NCBI RefSeq assembly: GCF_020005165.1
Contig: NZ_JAHCLT010000001.1
Location: 248,001 to 312,000, forward strand
Direction of reading: 5' to 3'
DNA length: 64,000 nt
Source of the DNA: Kangiella taiwanensis
GTDB taxonomy: Bacteria; Pseudomonadota; Gammaproteobacteria; Enterobacterales; Kangiellaceae
This document shows positions 26,430-35,251 of this stretch, in pieces. A model generated the notes under the pieces. That model was not told the DNA's origin. It searched no databases and worked only from the letters and a program-made list of their open reading frames with translations. The position numbers and the translations under genes were made by a program. Numbering within the stretch: the first letter of the stretch is position 1; the number at the start of each line of letters is the position of its first letter.

Positions 26430-27646
26430 TGAATCGTGTCGTCGTTACAGGAATGTCTGGTATCACAGCCTTTGGTGACGACTGGCAAGATATCTCAACC
26501 CAGCTTCGCTCTGGCAACAATGCCGTTCGCTTTATGCCTGAATGGGATCAGTGTGAAGGACTTCGCACCAGTTTAGCGGCACCTGTTGATTACAGTTTCC
26601 CGAAGCTACCGCGCAAGAAAATCCGCAGCATGGGCCGAGTGTCATTACTGGCTACTTGTGCCACTCAAACCGCTTTACAGCAAGCAGGTTTGCTAGAGCA
26701 CTCCGCATTAACTAATGGCGACACTGGCATAGCCTACGGCTCTTCTTCGGGTAGCACCCGTACGATTCCTGTGTTTGGCGACTTGATCAAGGGCGGCCCC
26801 ATGACTGGGTTTACCTCGACGTCTTATGTTGAAATGATGAGCCATACGGCCCCAGTTAACATGGGTGTGTTTTTCGGCACTAAAGGGCGAATCATTCCCA
26901 CCAGCAGCGCCTGCACTTCAGGCAGTCAAGGCATTGGCTATGCGTATGAAGCGGTGAAGTACGGTCAGCAAAAGGTCATGATTGCTGGTGGCGCTGAAGA
27001 GCTTTGTATTACACAAGGCGCGGTGTTTGATTCTTTATTCGCGACCTCTGTACGGAATGACTCTCCAGAAACCACACCACGTCCTTTTGATAAAGACCGA
27101 GATGGCTTGGTTATTGGCGAAGGTGCTGGAACCTTGATCTTAGAAGAGTACGAACATGCCAAAGCGCGTGGCGCCACGATTTTAGCGGAAGTGGTTGGTT
27201 TTGGCTGTAACTCTGATGGTGCGCATGTAACCCAGCCGCAACGCGAAACCATGTCGGTCGCAATGCAGCTGGCTTTAAAAGATGCCAATCTAACCCCTAA
27301 CGATATCGGTTATGTAAGCGCGCACGGCACAGCGACCGACCGCGGCGATGTCGCGGAAAGTCACGCCACACGTGATGTCTTTCAGCGCAACATTCCTATT
27401 AGCTCGCTAAAAAGCTATTTTGGTCATACCTTAGGCGCCTGCGGGGCAATAGAGGCTTGGCTTTCTATCGAAATGATGCGTAATAATTGGTATGCGCCTA
27501 CCGCAAATCTTCAGAATATTGATCCAGAATGCGCCGAACTCGACTACATCACCGAAACAAATCGAGAAATGGACTACCAATACATTATGAGCAACAACTT
27601 TGCTTTTGGTGGGATTAATACGTCCATTATTTTCAAACGGGTGTGA
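26429..27646 (+). CDS. apeR: Beta-ketoacyl-ACP synthase ApeR (FabF/FabB-like)
   Basis: A 405-residue ketosynthase with Cys162 (SSACTSGS), His299 (VSAHGTATDRGD) and His333 (KSYFGHTLGACGA), all intact. In aryl polyene pathways ApeR acts as a homodimer, separate from ApeO/ApeC, and is thought to make the first elongation on the aromatic starter. It is the last gene of the cluster; a convergent flavin reductase gene follows after 29 bp, with no clear terminator hairpin between. Confidence 0.92.
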   Translation: MNRVVVTGMSGITAFGDDWQDISTQLRSGNNAVRFMPEWDQCEGLRTSLAAPVDYSFPKLPRKKIRSMGRVSLLATCATQTALQQAGLLEHSALTNGDTGIAYGSSSGSTRTIPVFGDLIKGGPMTGFTSTSYVEMMSHTAPVNMGVFFGTKGRIIPTSSACTSGSQGIGYAYEAVKYGQQKVMIAGGAEELCITQGAVFDSLFATSVRNDSPETTPRPFDKDRDGLVIGEGAGTLILEEYEHAKARGATILAEVVGFGCNSDGAHVTQPQRETMSVAMQLALKDANLTPNDIGYVSAHGTATDRGDVAESHATRDVFQRNIPISSLKSYFGHTLGACGAIEAWLSIEMMRNNWYAPTANLQNIDPECAELDYITETNREMDYQYIMSNNFAFGGINTSIIFKRV

Positions 27647-27675
27647 CACTTACTTCAGAGCAATAGTTCAGGAGA

Positions 27676-28413
27676 CTAGTCCAGCACACCCATTTGACGT
27701 TTGATATCTAATATATCCGAGTGAATCGACTCTTTCGCAACCCCACGATCGAGCAGATCTTGATAGACCGATATCACCATCGGCTCCGAACCACCAATGT
27801 AAATATCCATGTCAGTAATGTCATCATAATCCAGCATAAAAGCATGGTGAACAAAGCCTTTTCGACCTTGCCATTCCTCATCAAGCCCTGACAGTACAGG
27901 AACATAGGTAAAGTTCGTATGTTTTTCTGCCCACTCTAGTGGCTCGCGATGGAGGTACAAGTCCGGTGATGTCTGCGCACCCCAATAGAGAATAAGCTCC
28001 CGGTCTTTTCCTTCTCTCAGCGCCGTTTTAATAATCGAATGGAAGGGCGCAAAGCCTGTGCCACCGGCGATAAACACTGCTGGGCGCTCGCTATCCGTTA
28101 ATAAGCATGCGCCTTGTGCCATTTGAACGCGGACTTTGTTGCGGTGTTTTAGCTGACTCACGATCTTATCGGCTTCATCGTGCCCCGGTAATCTTCGAAT
28201 GTGCAATTCCAGTACATCCTGTAACGGAGAGCTTGCTATTGAGAATGGTCTTAACGACCCATCTTCAAGCTCTAACATTAGGTATTGCCCAGCTTGATAA
28301 GCTGGTAACTCTCCCTCAGTCGGCTCTAGCTCTACCCAGTACACATCGCGTCCCATGCGACGCACTAATGAAACTTGGCACTCTACGAATTGCGCTTCGC
28401 TCTGTTCGGTCAT
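27676..28413 (-). CDS. fre: NAD(P)H-flavin reductase Fre
   Basis: A 245-residue ferredoxin-reductase-fold flavin reductase. RPFSIASSPLQD is the flavin-binding RxxS motif, FIAGGTGFAPFHSII binds the nicotinamide nucleotide, and a GGSEP-type loop lies near the C-terminus. It lies 10 bp after ubiD in the same orientation, the arrangement seen in E. coli. It supplies reduced FMN, which UbiX uses to build the prenylated flavin needed by UbiD. The nearby halogenase-like flavoenzyme would also need reduced flavin, though on the opposite strand. Confidence 0.9.
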   Translation of the reverse strand: MTEQSEAQFVECQVSLVRRMGRDVYWVELEPTEGELPAYQAGQYLMLELEDGSLRPFSIASSPLQDVLELHIRRLPGHDEADKIVSQLKHRNKVRVQMAQGACLLTDSERPAVFIAGGTGFAPFHSIIKTALREGKDRELILYWGAQTSPDLYLHREPLEWAEKHTNFTYVPVLSGLDEEWQGRKGFVHHAFMLDYDDITDMDIYIGGSEPMVISVYQDLLDRGVAKESIHSDILDIKRQMGVLD

Positions 28414-28423
28414 ACAACCTCAA

Positions 28424-29908
28424 TTATTCTTCGTTATCTTTTGGTTCGAGTCCAAGCTCGTCCCACATTGAATCCACTTTATCTTTAACCGCTTGATCCA
28501 TCACAATCGGCTCGCCCCATTCACGCTCCGTTTCACCCGGCCACTTATTGGTCGCATCAATCCCCAATTTCGAGCCAAGTCCAGACACTGGTGATGCAAA
28601 ATCAAGGTAATCAATCGGCGTGTTATCAACTAAAGTACAATCACGCGTCGGGTCAACTCGCGTCGTAATCGCCCAGATCACATCTTTCCAATCACGAGTA
28701 TTAATATCATCATCAACCACAATCACAAACTTGGTGTACATGAATTGACGCAAGAAAGACCACACGCCCATCATCACCCGCTTGGCATGACCGGGATATT
28801 GTTTCTTCATCGACACTACTGCCAAACGGTATGAGCAACCTTCTGGCGGCAGATAAAAGTCTGTAATTTCTGGGAATTGCTTTTGTAGAATTGGCACAAA
28901 CACTTCGTTGAGTGCTTCGCCCAAAATCGCAGGCTCATCTGGCGGACGGCCAGTGTAAGTTGAATGATAAATCGGGTTGGCGCGCTGAGTGATACGCTCT
29001 ACGGTGAACACCGGAAAACTATCCACTTCATTGTAATAACCAGTATGGTCGCCATAAGGTCCTTCGTCAGCCATCTCGCCGGGCTCAATATAACCTTCAA
29101 GTACAAACTCCGCAGAAGAGGGCACTTGCAAATCATTACCCATCGACTTAACCACTTCTGTTTTCTGACCACGCAATAGGCCGGCAAAACCATACTCGCT
29201 CAAGGTATCGGGTACAGGCGTTACCGCACCCAGAATGGTCGCTGGATCAGCACCAAATGCAACCGATACCGGAAAACGCTCCCCTGGATGCTTTTCACAC
29301 CAATCTTTAAAATCTAGTGCACCACCCCGATGTGCTAGCCAGCGCATAATCAACTTATTCTTACCAATCACTTGTTGGCGATAGATTCCCAAATTCTGAC
29401 GCTTCTTATTTGGCCCTTTGGTAACCGTTAAGCCCCACGTCATCAGTGGCGCAGCATCGCCGGGCCAACAGGTTTGCACCGGAATGCTTGTCAAATCAAC
29501 CGCATTGCCTTCAATCACAATGTCTTGGCACGGTGCTTTCTTGACTTCCTTCGGCGCCATGTTCATCACTTTCTTAAATACTGGCAACTGCTGCCATGCA
29601 TCACGAAAGCCCGCCGGCGGCGTTGGCTCTTTTAAGAAAGCCAACAATTCGCCCAACTCACGCAAACCCGTTAAATCTTCTTTACCCATCGCTAACGCCA
29701 CACGTCGCGTGGTGCCGAATAAGTTGCCTAGCACCGGCACAGAGTGACCTTTCACGTTTTCAAACAGAATCGCTGGCCCGCCAGCACGCAAGGTCCGATC
29801 GCAAATCTCCGTCATCTCAAGATTCGGATCAACCTCCATCGACACGCGTTTAAGCTCGCCCATTGATTCGAGTTTTTCGATAAAGTCACGTAGATCTTTG
29901 TATTGCAT
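28424..29908 (-). CDS. ubiD: 4-hydroxy-3-polyprenylbenzoate decarboxylase UbiD
   Basis: A 494-residue prenylated-FMN-dependent decarboxylase of ubiquinone synthesis, removing the carboxyl group of the polyprenyl-hydroxybenzoate. Seen: an N-terminal [24 protein letters not shown], the [23 protein letters not shown] block with Arg residues of the flavin site, and the [15 protein letters not shown] and [22 protein letters not shown] blocks of the UbiD core. Length matches E. coli (497). First of a two-gene operon with fre. Confidence 0.96.
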   Translation of the reverse strand: MQYKDLRDFIEKLESMGELKRVSMEVDPNLEMTEICDRTLRAGGPAILFENVKGHSVPVLGNLFGTTRRVALAMGKEDLTGLRELGELLAFLKEPTPPAGFRDAWQQLPVFKKVMNMAPKEVKKAPCQDIVIEGNAVDLTSIPVQTCWPGDAAPLMTWGLTVTKGPNKKRQNLGIYRQQVIGKNKLIMRWLAHRGGALDFKDWCEKHPGERFPVSVAFGADPATILGAVTPVPDTLSEYGFAGLLRGQKTEVVKSMGNDLQVPSSAEFVLEGYIEPGEMADEGPYGDHTGYYNEVDSFPVFTVERITQRANPIYHSTYTGRPPDEPAILGEALNEVFVPILQKQFPEITDFYLPPEGCSYRLAVVSMKKQYPGHAKRVMMGVWSFLRQFMYTKFVIVVDDDINTRDWKDVIWAITTRVDPTRDCTLVDNTPIDYLDFASPVSGLGSKLGIDATNKWPGETEREWGEPIVMDQAVKDKVDSMWDELGLEPKDNEE

Positions 29909-30227
29909 GGGATTGGGGGTTGTTTGGTATTGGGGGTATTTTAGCAGATTATGAGTAAAACCCTACCAATTGGGTGTTTTACTGTTCATTTTCTTTGCTT
30001 GTCCAAAGAAAACGAACCAAAAGAAAAGACACCCCAGTCGCTTGGCCTACGGCTACCTTCGCTTTTTAAGAATGATTGGCGCATTTTGGAACTCGCTACG
30101 CTCAAACATCAAAATGCTTTATTCCAATAATTCTTAAAAACCTTCAGCAAGCTCAAAAGGGGAATCAAAGAGCACTAGCCTTTAAGCTACATACTATAAA
30201 GTATTGTCTGTACTTTGTATTATCCAG
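29909..30227. other. Gene-free stretch between ubiD and the small membrane protein
   Basis: No gene can be supported. The middle (29989-30140) is filled by two inverted repeats described separately; outside these I see only the AT-rich leader of ubiD and a T-rich, featureless end near 30200. The ubiD promoter should lie in 29909-29990 on the minus strand, but I cannot point to it. Confidence 0.6.
29989..30140. repeat. Intergenic inverted-repeat element
   Basis: Two hairpins in tandem. The first pairs TTTTCTTTG (29989-29997) with CAAAGAAAA (30004-30012) across a 6-base loop. The second pairs 30063-30088 with 30110-30140 over about 25 bp with a small mismatch region (arms share TTTTTAAGAAT, ATTGG and GCATTTTG). 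Between them lies a GC-richer CCCCAGTCGCTTGGCCTACGG stretch. I recognise the style as a dispersed intergenic repeat of proteobacteria, but the copy number elsewhere cannot be seen here. Confidence 0.65.
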
Positions 30228-30806
30228 CTAACTTTTACGGGGAAACTCGTCGTCCTCAATCTTTTGCTCATTTTCAAGAGAGTTTCTATCCAAAACCTTA
30301 TAAGTTATCCAGCCCCCAAGCGCACCGGCTAAACTGTACAGTGCATAGCCATACTCTGAAAATGGTAGCCAGTTTTCTGTTAAATGCAGCGTTAGCCAGA
30401 ATGCGAGGCCAAAGATACAACCTGTGAAAGCGAGTGTATAGCGGTTTACTATCTTAAGTAAAATCAAGACAGTCATTAATAGTAAGTAAGGTGGAGCTAA
30501 GAGTGGGGTGTAAAAAATACTAAAAAGTGAATAGCCGAGAGTTGCTGAAAGTACTTGCGACCATTTTCCTTGGGTTAAGAATTCTATTAAAGCGCCTACA
30601 AAACCAATAAATGCTGCAGAAAATATCAAACTGAAGAAGAAGGCAGCTATTAGATGAACCTTACGAAACTTAAGGTTCTTATTAATTTTTTCCTTAAAAC
30701 TAATATTTGTGCTCCTTCTATTAAAAATACTCCTAGAAAAGTAGATTTTTAGGATTTTGTGAGGCAGTGTCCTAAAAATTAAGACTCTTGATAAAAGAAC
30801 ACTCAA
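30228..30806 (-). CDS. Small multi-pass membrane protein of unknown function
   Basis: Up to 192 residues with about four membrane segments in the C-terminal two thirds (near residues 52-72, 86-106, 112-128 and 132-150), ending in a charged tail. I do not recognise the family. The start is doubtful: the open frame begins at a TTG at 30806, but that part contains the hairpin repeat at 30745-30779 and is rich in basic and uncharged residues. A strong AAGGAG (complement of 30712-30717) sits 7 bases before an in-frame ATT at 30704, which could be a rare start giving a protein of about 158 residues. Confidence 0.55.
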   Translation of the reverse strand: MSVLLSRVLIFRTLPHKILKIYFSRSIFNRRSTNISFKEKINKNLKFRKVHLIAAFFFSLIFSAAFIGFVGALIEFLTQGKWSQVLSATLGYSLFSIFYTPLLAPPYLLLMTVLILLKIVNRYTLAFTGCIFGLAFWLTLHLTENWLPFSEYGYALYSLAGALGGWITYKVLDRNSLENEQKIEDDEFPRKS

Positions 30807-31001
30807 CTAAAAATACAGATTTTTCTTTCTAGGCGAGGCGTAGAAAGAAAAAGATAATTTTTACTTTTAAAATATCACTAGAAAACTGGATTTTTAGTTG
30901 TTTTGCGAGGCAGTCTCTCGCACAGCGAGGGCGCGTATAATAATACGTAACCGAGCGAGCAAGAGACTAACAAAGCAAAAACCTAAAAAGACGTTTTCTA
31001 G
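30745..31001. repeat. Three related hairpins sharing a GAGGC core, downstream of rho
   Basis: Three successive inverted repeats: (a) ATTTTTAGGA 30745-30754 with TCCTAAAAAT 30770-30779; (b) TTTTTCTTTCTA 30820-30831 with TAGAAAGAAAAA 30841-30852; (c) a long element whose arms are CTAGAAAAC 30878-30886 / GTTTTCTAG 30993-31001, TTTTTAG / CTAAAAA, TTTTGC / GCAAAA and AGTCTCT / AGAGACT, with an inner CGTAT-AATA-ATACG. Each carries GAGGC in or beside its loop. Element (c) ends 2 bases from the rho stop codon and could act as the 3' end of the rho mRNA. The set looks like decayed copies of one intergenic repeat. Confidence 0.65.
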
Positions 31002-31002
31002 G

Positions 31003-32259
31003 TTATTTTTTCATGGAGGTGAAGAACTCATCGTTAGTCTTCGTCATCGCCATCTTATCGATCAAGAATTCGATCGCGTCTAACTCGTCCATTGGGTGTA
31101 GGATTTTGCGTAAAATCCACATCTTTTGGAGTTCTTCTTGGCTCGTCAGTAGGTCTTCTTTACGTGAGCCTGAGCGGTTGAAGTCAATCGCTGGGAAGAC
31201 ACGTTTTTCTGAGATCTTGCGAGATAGGTGCAGTTCCATGTTACCTGTACCTTTAAATTCTTCGTAGATGACTTCGTCCATCTTTGAGCCAGTGTCGACT
31301 AGCGCAGTAGCGATAATGGTTAAGCTGCCGCCTTCTTCGATGTTTCGCGCTGCACCAAAGAAGCGCTTTGGGCGTTGTAGTGCGTTGGCGTCGACACCAC
31401 CGGTCAGAACTTTACCTGACGATGGCACGACGGTGTTGTAAGCACGGGCTAGACGCGTAATCGAGTCAAGTAGGATAACCACGTCTTTTTTGTGCTCTAC
31501 CAAACGCTTGGCTTTTTCGATCACCATTTCGGCGACTTGGACGTGACGTGCTGCTGGCTCGTCAAACGTTGAGGCAACCACTTCACCTTTTACTGAGCGC
31601 TGCATTTCGGTCACTTCCTCTGGACGTTCGTCAATAAGAAGTACGATTAGCATGCATTCTGGGTGATTGTAGGTAATTGATTGTGCGATATTCTGTAGCA
31701 TCATCGTTTTACCGGCCTTCGGCGGCGATACGATAAGTGCACGCTGACCTTTACCTACAGGAGCAGCAAGGTCAATGACACGCGCGGTAATATCTTCTGT
31801 AGAGCCGTTACCGCGCTCCATGCGCATACGGTCATCAGGGTGAAGCGGTGTTAAGTTTTCGAATAGAAGCTTACGGCGAGAGTTTTCTGGGCTGTCGTAG
31901 TTAATTTCTGCGACTTTTAGTAAGGCAAAATAGCGTTCCTGATCTTTAGGTGGGCGTATTTTGCCGAAAATGGTGTCACCCGTTCGTAAGTTAAAGCGTC
32001 TGATCTGGCTTGGCGAGACGTAAATATCGTCTGGTCCTGCTAGGTAAGAGCCTTCCGCTGAGCGTAAGAAACCAAAACCGTCCGGTAAAATCTCTAAAAC
32101 TCCACCACCAAAGATGTCTTCGCCACTTTTAGCGTGATTCTTTAGTAGTCCAAAGATGATGTCCTGTTTGCGCATACGCGCCATGTGCTCAAGACCGACG
32201 GCTTTAGCCATCTCAGACAGTTCTTGAGCGGATTTCTGCTTTAATTCTGTAAGATTCAT
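31003..32259 (-). CDS. rho: Transcription termination factor Rho
   Basis: A 418-residue hexameric RNA helicase that ends transcription. An N-terminal helical domain ([18 protein letters not shown]) is followed by the RNA-binding cold-shock fold with GFGFLRS and [16 protein letters not shown], then the RecA-type ATPase with Walker [11 protein letters not shown] near residue 180, Walker [17 protein letters not shown], and the Q-loop [11 protein letters not shown]. Length matches E. coli Rho (419). A leader of about 190 bp separates it from the trxA terminator; E. coli rho is autoregulated in its leader, so the same may occur here. Confidence 0.98.
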   Translation of the reverse strand: MNLTELKQKSAQELSEMAKAVGLEHMARMRKQDIIFGLLKNHAKSGEDIFGGGVLEILPDGFGFLRSAEGSYLAGPDDIYVSPSQIRRFNLRTGDTIFGKIRPPKDQERYFALLKVAEINYDSPENSRRKLLFENLTPLHPDDRMRMERGNGSTEDITARVIDLAAPVGKGQRALIVSPPKAGKTMMLQNIAQSITYNHPECMLIVLLIDERPEEVTEMQRSVKGEVVASTFDEPAARHVQVAEMVIEKAKRLVEHKKDVVILLDSITRLARAYNTVVPSSGKVLTGGVDANALQRPKRFFGAARNIEEGGSLTIIATALVDTGSKMDEVIYEEFKGTGNMELHLSRKISEKRVFPAIDFNRSGSRKEDLLTSQEELQKMWILRKILHPMDELDAIEFLIDKMAMTKTNDEFFTSMKK

Positions 32260-32450
32260 AATGTTGAATGATTGTCTTTTGACGCATTGATAGACAATGC
32301 TTAGTGTTCCTGTGAAATTAGTGTTTTGGAATAGAAACGGAGTTTGCCCGAGGGCTTTTATTTGGACGCTGTGTTCAGCAAGGTTAAATGTAGCACTAGA
32401 TGTAGGTGCTGTCTAGCGTGAGGAGTGTTTAATTTTGCAACAATCGATCA

Positions 32451-32475
32451 AAAAAGAGGCCGAAGCCTCTTTTTT
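32451..32475 (-). terminator. Intrinsic terminator of trxA
   Basis: Read on the minus strand: AGAGGC, TTCG loop, GCCTCT, then a run of T's; A/T tracts on both sides make it work in either direction. It separates trxA from rho, so rho must have its own promoter. Confidence 0.9.
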
Positions 32476-32507
32476 TGTATCAATGGTTGTCTCAACAGCT
32501 ATCTCGC

Positions 32508-32834
32508 TTAGATGTTACTGTCGATAAACGCCATCAACTGCGACTTTGATACCGCGCCCACTTTTGTTGCTTCAACATTACCGTCTTTAAACAACATCAA
32601 AGTTGGGATACCACGAATACCGTATTTAGGCGGTGTTTCGTTGTTTTCATCGATATTTAGCTTAGCAACTTTGACTTTACCGTCGTATGACTCGGCAATT
32701 TCGTCTAAAATTGGCGCGATCATCTTACAAGGACCACACCACTCAGCCCAGTAGTCCACTAATACGGGGCTATCTGAGTTCAACACTTCTTCTTCAAAAG
32801 TCGCGTCGCTAAGGTATACAATTTTGTCACTCAT
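32508..32834 (-). CDS. trxA: Thioredoxin TrxA
   Basis: A 108-residue cytoplasmic thiol-disulfide reductase. The active site WCGPC lies in [14 protein letters not shown]; the cis-Pro is in [11 protein letters not shown], and the [10 protein letters not shown] strand is present. It reduces ribonucleotide reductase and many other proteins. Divergent from rhlB with 114 bp between, the order also found in E. coli. Confidence 0.97.
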   Translation of the reverse strand: MSDKIVYLSDATFEEEVLNSDSPVLVDYWAEWCGPCKMIAPILDEIAESYDGKVKVAKLNIDENNETPPKYGIRGIPTLMLFKDGNVEATKVGAVSKSQLMAFIDSNI

Positions 32835-32906
32835 TCGGTTTTCTCCTACTAATTCGCTTGCGCTTGGTAGCTATCAGACGCACAATGGCCCTATTTGATA
32901 CAATGA

Positions 32907-32922
32907 CTTGCAATTTTGCAAG
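32907..32922. promoter_or_regulatory. Perfect palindrome in the trxA-rhlB intergenic region
   Basis: CTTGCAA-TT-TTGCAAG, a perfect 7-bp inverted repeat with a 2-bp centre, 27 bp before the rhlB start and 73 bp from the trxA start. It could be an operator, or its TTGCAA halves could serve as -35 elements for either gene. A TATAAT at 32941-32946 lies too near the rhlB ATG to serve a normal leader. Confidence 0.4.
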
Positions 32923-32948
32923 CATCCAATGGTAAAAAGTTATAATAG

Positions 32949-34190
32949 ATGGACAAATCACATTTATCCGACACTCGCTTCAGCGATTTAGGTCTGCACC
33001 CGAAGTTACTTTCGGCAATCAATGACCTCGGTTTTCAGTACTGTACGCCAATTCAGGCTAAAACATTACCTTTATTACTTAAAGGACAAAATGTTGCTGG
33101 CCAAGCACAAACAGGTACTGGAAAAACCATCGCATTTCTGCTTGGGGTCATGAACGATATGCTCACCCTGCCAGAAATCGACGGTCGCCGTCCTAACGAG
33201 CCTCGCTCTATTATCATGGCACCAACTCGTGAGTTGGCGGTTCAAATTGCTAAAGACGCCTTGAAGCTTGCCAAACACGCAAAATTCAAGATTCGAGTGG
33301 TATATGGGGGCGAAGACTACGAAAAACAACGTAATCAGCTCGAAAAGGGCGTTGATATCCTTATTGGCACCACTGGACGCTTGATTGATTATCTAAAGCA
33401 GGGCGCCTACGGTCTTGAAGCCATCGATAGTGTGGTCCTCGACGAAGCAGATCGCATGTTCGATTTGGGTTTTATTAAAGATATTCGTTATTTATTCCGC
33501 AGAATGCCTGCCGCAGAAGATCGTATGAACATGCTCTTTTCAGCCACTTTGTCGCATCGCGTCCAAGAGTTGGCTTATGAGCATATGCATAACCCACAGC
33601 ACGTCCAAGTGGCGGCTGAGCAAGTCACGGCGAAGAAAATTCGTGAGGCTTTATTCTATCCTAGCCGTGATGAAGCATTGCCACTTTTAGTTGGCCTGAT
33701 GCAACGCCTTGAGCCACCACGCACCATCGTCTTTACTAACACTAAACGTGCAGCAGAGCACGTTTGGGCATGTTTGCGCGGTAACGATATTCAGGCAGGC
33801 TTGCTGACAGGTGATGTTCATCAGAAAAAGCGCCTGAAACTGCTTGATGACCTTAAAAACAATGCAGTTAATGTTTTAGTGTGCACCGACGTCGCAGCGC
33901 GAGGCCTGCATATTGATGATGTGACTCACGTATTTAACTACCACTTACCAGACGATGCCGAGGATTACGTCCATCGTATTGGCCGGACTGCACGTGCTGG
34001 AGCTGAAGGCGACGCGGTGAGCTTTGCCGGTGAAGACTTTGCGATGAACCTTACGGCTATCGAAGAATATGTTGGTCACGAGTTACCTAAGCTCGAGATT
34101 AAGCCCGAATATTTAGCCGAACTTAAGCCGTCAATTCCCTTAAAACAAAAAAGGCGCCACCCGACCCAACGTCGACAGTCCAAAAGTTAA
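32949..34190 (+). CDS. rhlB: DEAD-box RNA helicase RhlB
   Basis: A 413-residue ATP-dependent RNA helicase, in E. coli a partner of RNase E in the RNA degradosome. Seen: the Q motif near FQYCTPIQ, Walker [47 protein letters not shown], and [10 protein letters not shown], then a basic C-terminal tail ([12 protein letters not shown]). The start at 32949 matches the E. coli N-terminus in length; no Shine-Dalgarno sequence is visible before it. A terminator follows directly. Confidence 0.96.
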   Translation: MDKSHLSDTRFSDLGLHPKLLSAINDLGFQYCTPIQAKTLPLLLKGQNVAGQAQTGTGKTIAFLLGVMNDMLTLPEIDGRRPNEPRSIIMAPTRELAVQIAKDALKLAKHAKFKIRVVYGGEDYEKQRNQLEKGVDILIGTTGRLIDYLKQGAYGLEAIDSVVLDEADRMFDLGFIKDIRYLFRRMPAAEDRMNMLFSATLSHRVQELAYEHMHNPQHVQVAAEQVTAKKIREALFYPSRDEALPLLVGLMQRLEPPRTIVFTNTKRAAEHVWACLRGNDIQAGLLTGDVHQKKRLKLLDDLKNNAVNVLVCTDVAARGLHIDDVTHVFNYHLPDDAEDYVHRIGRTARAGAEGDAVSFAGEDFAMNLTAIEEYVGHELPKLEIKPEYLAELKPSIPLKQKRRHPTQRRQSKS

Positions 34191-34194
34191 AATC

Positions 34195-34219
34195 AAAGGC
34201 CACTCAGTTGGCCTTTTTT
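34195..34219 (+). terminator. Intrinsic terminator of rhlB
   Basis: AAAGGCCA pairs with TGGCCTTT across a 6-base loop, followed by TTTT. It lies 5 bp after the rhlB stop. Confidence 0.92.
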
Positions 34220-34397
34220 ATTATTTAATATTTTTTCCCTGCGGTGTTATCGTATAAAATTTGAGTATTTTCGAGAACTGGTTCTCACTAATACCGCCCA
34301 AGCCCCCATTGATATATTTTGTTACATTCTACAGCTTCATTTTCACCCTCATTGTTTGCTACTTTCAACACTCACTTATATAAGAAAGGACTAAATA

Positions 34398-34676
34398 ATG
34401 TTGAAACCACTGGTAATATTAGGCTTAGCATTTTCATTTGTAGGTTGCGCAACGAACTCTTCAGCTCCGGCTGCTGGAAACACCGAAGCGAAGCAAGTAG
34501 CAACAGACGACAAAAAGAAAAAAGTTATCTGTAAACGTGCTGCGCGAGTTGGAACGCACTTTAAAACAACTCAATGCTGGACAGCAGAGGAATATGCCCA
34601 AAAGCAAAAAGAAGACAAAGAAGCTATTCGCAACATGCAAAATAGCGGTGGAATGAAGGGGCCTGAAGGTCGCTAA
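34398..34676 (+). CDS. Small cysteine-containing lipoprotein of unknown function
   Basis: A 92-residue lipoprotein: signal peptide with lipobox FVGC at Cys17, a low-complexity Ala/Ser/Thr linker, a basic KKKK stretch, then VICKRAARVGTHFKTTQCWTAEEYAQKQKE with two further Cys residues, a pattern I have seen in small uncharacterised proteobacterial lipoproteins. The C-terminal tail is helical and charged and ends GGMKGPEGR. It has a good ribosome binding site (AAAGGA) and its own terminator, so it is a single-gene unit. Confidence 0.8.
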   Translation: MLKPLVILGLAFSFVGCATNSSAPAAGNTEAKQVATDDKKKKVICKRAARVGTHFKTTQCWTAEEYAQKQKEDKEAIRNMQNSGGMKGPEGR

Positions 34677-34680
34677 AACT

Positions 34681-34716
34681 AAAAGGGTTAATCTCACGAG
34701 ATTAACCCTTTTTTTA
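34681..34716 (+). terminator. Bidirectional intrinsic terminator
   Basis: AAAAGGGTTAATCTC and its complement GAGATTAACCCTTTT form a 15-bp stem with a tiny loop, followed by TTTT; the left A-tract makes it usable for the convergent thioesterase gene as well. Confidence 0.93.
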
Positions 34717-34743
34717 TTCTTTAACCTACCAACATCTTAACCA

Positions 34744-35241
34744 TCACTTCCATTTTTCAACAACATGTTTAATTCGTCCCTCGCGACGGCCAACATGAGA
34801 CTTAATCTGCTCAGCTAACTCAAAGTGTTTACGCTCTTTATCCGTTTCAATCACTAAATCAGGTACAGTAACAGGGTTTCTGTCCTCATCAAACGCCACT
34901 AGCGTGAAGTGAGCCGTTGTACTCAGTATATCGCCTTCATCGCCACCTTTATCCACAAAAACATCCGTCCGGACCATCATTGATGAACTGCCAACCAAAA
35001 CCACTTTTGCAACGGTCTTAATGCGATCACCGACAAAGATAGGGCGCTTGAAAATCACTCTTTCCACTGAAGCAGTCGAAACCGTTTTACCAGAGTAACG
35101 GATAGCCGCTAAAGCCGCAGTTGAGTCCATAATAGCCAGTAGTTCGCCACCAAACATATTGCCATACGGGTTGCTTTGGTTCGGAAATACAAAGTTCCAA
35201 GTTTCCAGGGCTTCAGAGGTTTTTTGCTCACGTTCTGACAT
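34744..35241 (-). CDS. Acyl-CoA thioesterase, YciA/ACOT type
   Basis: A 165-residue hot-dog thioesterase. Seen: FPNQSNPYGNMFGGELLAIMDSTAALAA with the conserved N..GNMFGG and an Asp as catalytic residue, and VERVIFKRPIFVGDRIKTVAKV, as in YciA-like cytosolic acyl-CoA hydrolases. It hydrolyses fatty acyl-CoA; chain preference cannot be read from the sequence. It begins 10 bp after the alpha/beta hydrolase stop, so the two form an operon. Confidence 0.9.
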   Translation of the reverse strand: MSEREQKTSEALETWNFVFPNQSNPYGNMFGGELLAIMDSTAALAAIRYSGKTVSTASVERVIFKRPIFVGDRIKTVAKVVLVGSSSMMVRTDVFVDKGGDEGDILSTTAHFTLVAFDEDRNPVTVPDLVIETDKERKHFELAEQIKSHVGRREGRIKHVVEKWK

Positions 35242-35251
35242 TAAGACGTTC

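Noticed and set aside
34319-34534. Overlapping 71-codon frame at the small lipoprotein gene
   Set aside because: It overlaps the lipoprotein in another frame, lacks a ribosome binding site and has no recognisable protein features.
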